Positions 62,432-64,000 of a stretch of DNA of 64,000 nt are shown in pieces. The stretch covers positions 621,289 through 685,288 of the forward strand of contig NZ_JACHNV010000003.1 in assembly GCF_014199535.1 (NCBI RefSeq), read 5' to 3'. The notes beneath the pieces were generated by a model. That model did not search any database and had not been told where the DNA came from. It worked only from the letters and a program-made list of their open reading frames with translations. The stretch is from Hymenobacter latericoloratus. GTDB taxonomy: Bacteria > Bacteroidota > Bacteroidia > Cytophagales > Hymenobacteraceae. The translations under genes were made by a program, and so were the position numbers. Numbering within the stretch: the first letter of the stretch is position 1; each line of letters starts with the position of its first letter.

Positions 62432-64000
62432 ATGATCAGCACCTCCAACGTAAGTCTGCGCTACGGCAAGCGCGTATTGTTCGAAGACGTTACCATTAAG
62501 TTTATGCCCGGCAACGTGTACGGCCTCATTGGGGCCAACGGGGCAGGCAAATCAACCTTTTTGAAGATTCTCTCGGGCGAGATTGAGCCGAACACGGGCT
62601 CGGTGGATATGCCCAAGGGCGCCCGTCTTTCGGTGCTGAAGCAGGATCAGTTCGCGGCTGATGCCTTCCCGGTTCTCCAGACGGTTATTATGGGTCACCA
62701 GCGCCTGTGGCAGGTAATGGAGGAGAAAGACGCGCTGTACGCCAAAGCCGATTTTTCGGACGCAGACGGGGAGCGGGCGGCCGCCCTGGAAGGTGAGTTT
62801 GCCGACTTGGAAGGCTGGAACGCCGAGTACGAGGCAGCCGAGCTGCTCTCCGGCCTGGGCATTTCGGAAGACAAGCACCATACTCTGATGGGCGACCTGG
62901 GCACCTCTGACAAGGTGCGGGTGCTGCTGGCCCAGGCCTTGTTCGGCAACCCCGACGTGCTGCTGCTGGACGAACCCACCAACGGCCTTGATGCCGAAAC
63001 TGTACTGTGGCTGGAAAACTTTCTTGATTCATTCCAGAACACGGTAATTGTGGTCAGCCACGACCGCCACTTCCTCGACGCGGTGTGTAACTACATGGCC
63101 GACCTCGACTTCTCGAAGATTACCATGTACCCCGGCAACTACTCGTTCTGGTACGAGTCGTCGCAGCTGGCTTTGCGCCAGCGCCAGGAGGTAAACAAGA
63201 AAACCGAGGATAAACGCAAGGAGCTGGAAGAGTTTGTGCGCCGCTTCTCGGCCAACGCGTCGAAATCCAAGCAGGCTACTTCGCGCCAGAAGCTGCTGCA
63301 AAAGCTTACGCTGGAGGAAATCAAGCCTTCGTCGCGCAAATACCCTTACATCGCCTTCAAATCGGAGCGCGAGGCTGGCAATCAGCTGCTGACGGTGGAA
63401 AACCTGAGTAAATCGGTGGATGGGCAGACGGTTTTTCGGAACGTATCCTTCTCGCTGGATAAAAAGGATAAGGTAGCCATCATCAGCCGCGACGACCGGG
63501 CCGCTTCCCTCCTCTTCGACATCCTCTTTAATGAGACCAAGCCCGACACGGGCGAGTTCAAGTGGGGCACTACCATCACGCCCAGCTATTTCCCCAAGGA
63601 AAACACCGAGTTCTTTGATACCGATCTGAACCTGGTAGATTGGTTGCGCCAGTACAGCACCGAGAAAGACGAGTCGTTTATCCGGGGCTTTTTGGGCCGC
63701 ATGCTGTTCTCCGGCGAGGAGTCACAGAAAAAATCGAATGTGCTCAGTGGGGGCGAGAAAGTACGTTGCATGCTGAGCAAGATGATGATGGAAGCCGGCA
63801 ACGTGCTCGTGCTCGACGACCCCACGAACCACCTCGACCTGGAAAGCATTACGGCCCTGAACAACTCCCTGAAGGACTTTACCGGCACCCTGATTTTTGC
63901 CTCTCACGACTTGCAGGTAGTAGAAACCGTAGCCAACCGCATCATTGAGCTCACCCCGGATGGCATCATTGACCGCCGCATGAGCTACGAAGAGTACCTG
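62432..64000 (+). CDS. ABC-F family ATPase (3' truncated)
   Basis: The frame begins at ATG 62432 and stays open to the window edge, 523 codons in, only about 15-25 short of the usual YbiT/Uup/EttA length. Two ABC cassettes are seen: first Walker A GLIGANGAGKST with ABC signature and DEPTNGLD, then the linker, and the second cassette in which Walker A is degenerate (ISRDDRAASLLFD, no GKS/T) while the signature LSGGEK and LDDPTNHLD remain. There are no membrane segments. ABC-F proteins act on the ribosome, some giving antibiotic resistance; the exact role is unknown. Confidence 0.9.
   Translation, partial: MISTSNVSLRYGKRVLFEDVTIKFMPGNVYGLIGANGAGKSTFLKILSGEIEPNTGSVDMPKGARLSVLKQDQFAADAFPVLQTVIMGHQRLWQVMEEKDALYAKADFSDADGERAAALEGEFADLEGWNAEYEAAELLSGLGISEDKHHTLMGDLGTSDKVRVLLAQALFGNPDVLLLDEPTNGLDAETVLWLENFLDSFQNTVIVVSHDRHFLDAVCNYMADLDFSKITMYPGNYSFWYESSQLALRQRQEVNKKTEDKRKELEEFVRRFSANASKSKQATSRQKLLQKLTLEEIKPSSRKYPYIAFKSEREAGNQLLTVENLSKSVDGQTVFRNVSFSLDKKDKVAIISRDDRAASLLFDILFNETKPDTGEFKWGTTITPSYFPKENTEFFDTDLNLVDWLRQYSTEKDESFIRGFLGRMLFSGEESQKKSNVLSGGEKVRCMLSKMMMEAGNVLVLDDPTNHLDLESITALNNSLKDFTGTLIFASHDLQVVETVANRIIELTPDGIIDRRMSYEEYL

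Overview
The window is a high-GC (about 60%), gene-dense chromosomal stretch that reads as Bacteroidota, order Cytophagales, most likely Hymenobacter or a close relative. Supporting points are the short primary sigma factor RpoD (about 287 aa), the Bacteroidota promoter form (TTG, 18-21 bp, TAnnTTTG) in front of the tRNA and several genes, mostly weak Shine-Dalgarno sites, many GTG/TTG starts, BshB1 (bacillithiol), a histone H1-like lysine/alanine-rich protein, a Spt/SulA-type alpha-oxoamine synthase, DUF4199 and DUF2383 proteins, and intergenic palindromes opening with GTCATTCCGAG or GTCATGCTGAG. I see no rRNA, prophage, transposase or CRISPR array.

Layout. 0-6 kb: a 5'-truncated alpha/beta hydrolase, purEK (overlapping ATGA), a small unknown gene inside a palindromic repeat, and pyrB-pyrC. 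6-10.3 kb: a candidate structured small RNA upstream of pyrB, then a SWIM-SNF2 helicase with a small partner gene. 10.4-11.6 kb: an Xre/MbcA-type antitoxin and RES toxin beside perfect palindromes. 11.6-18.2 kb: holA and tyrS divergent across an AT-rich repeat element, a histone H1-like gene, a Spt/SulA-like lipid enzyme and accC. 18.3-25.4 kb: an AT-rich lipoprotein islet, a membrane protein, bshB1, an aldo/keto reductase, a LysM-M23 endopeptidase, trxB and rpoD. 25.5-34.7 kb: pnp, rpsO, an LptF/G permease, a START-like gene, tRNA-Met(CAU), a 43-aa membrane miniprotein and the thrS-infC-rpmI-rplT cluster. 34.8-42 kb: two TPR genes and parC/parE. 42-46 kb: an AI-2E-family transporter, a DUF2383 protein, an exonuclease-GIY-YIG fusion and a STAS-like gene. 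46-62 kb: an envelope- and lipid-rich stretch with two divergent paralogous lipoproteins, topoisomerase IB, two M48 proteases, App1-type phosphatase, MtgA, a LON-domain protein, a metallophosphoesterase, a diacylglycerol-kinase-family enzyme, an L,D-transpeptidase and small lipoproteins. The window ends inside an ABC-F ATPase gene.

Most genes are housekeeping. The points most worth a second look are: (1) the roughly 170-nt candidate RNA at 6258-6428, with promoter, terminator and two competing pairing partners for its 5' end; (2) the lipoprotein pair at 46.4-49.8 kb, which resemble the middle module of large metallophosphoesterase-barrel proteins, one with the DRH motif intact and one with it degraded; (3) an AUA start codon for infC behind a strong Shine-Dalgarno; (4) several families of palindromic or tandem-unit intergenic elements, some fitted tightly against start and stop codons; (5) strong over-representation of the word CTACCCC/GGGGTAG. 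All assignments come from reading the sequence and recalling family motifs; no database search was run.
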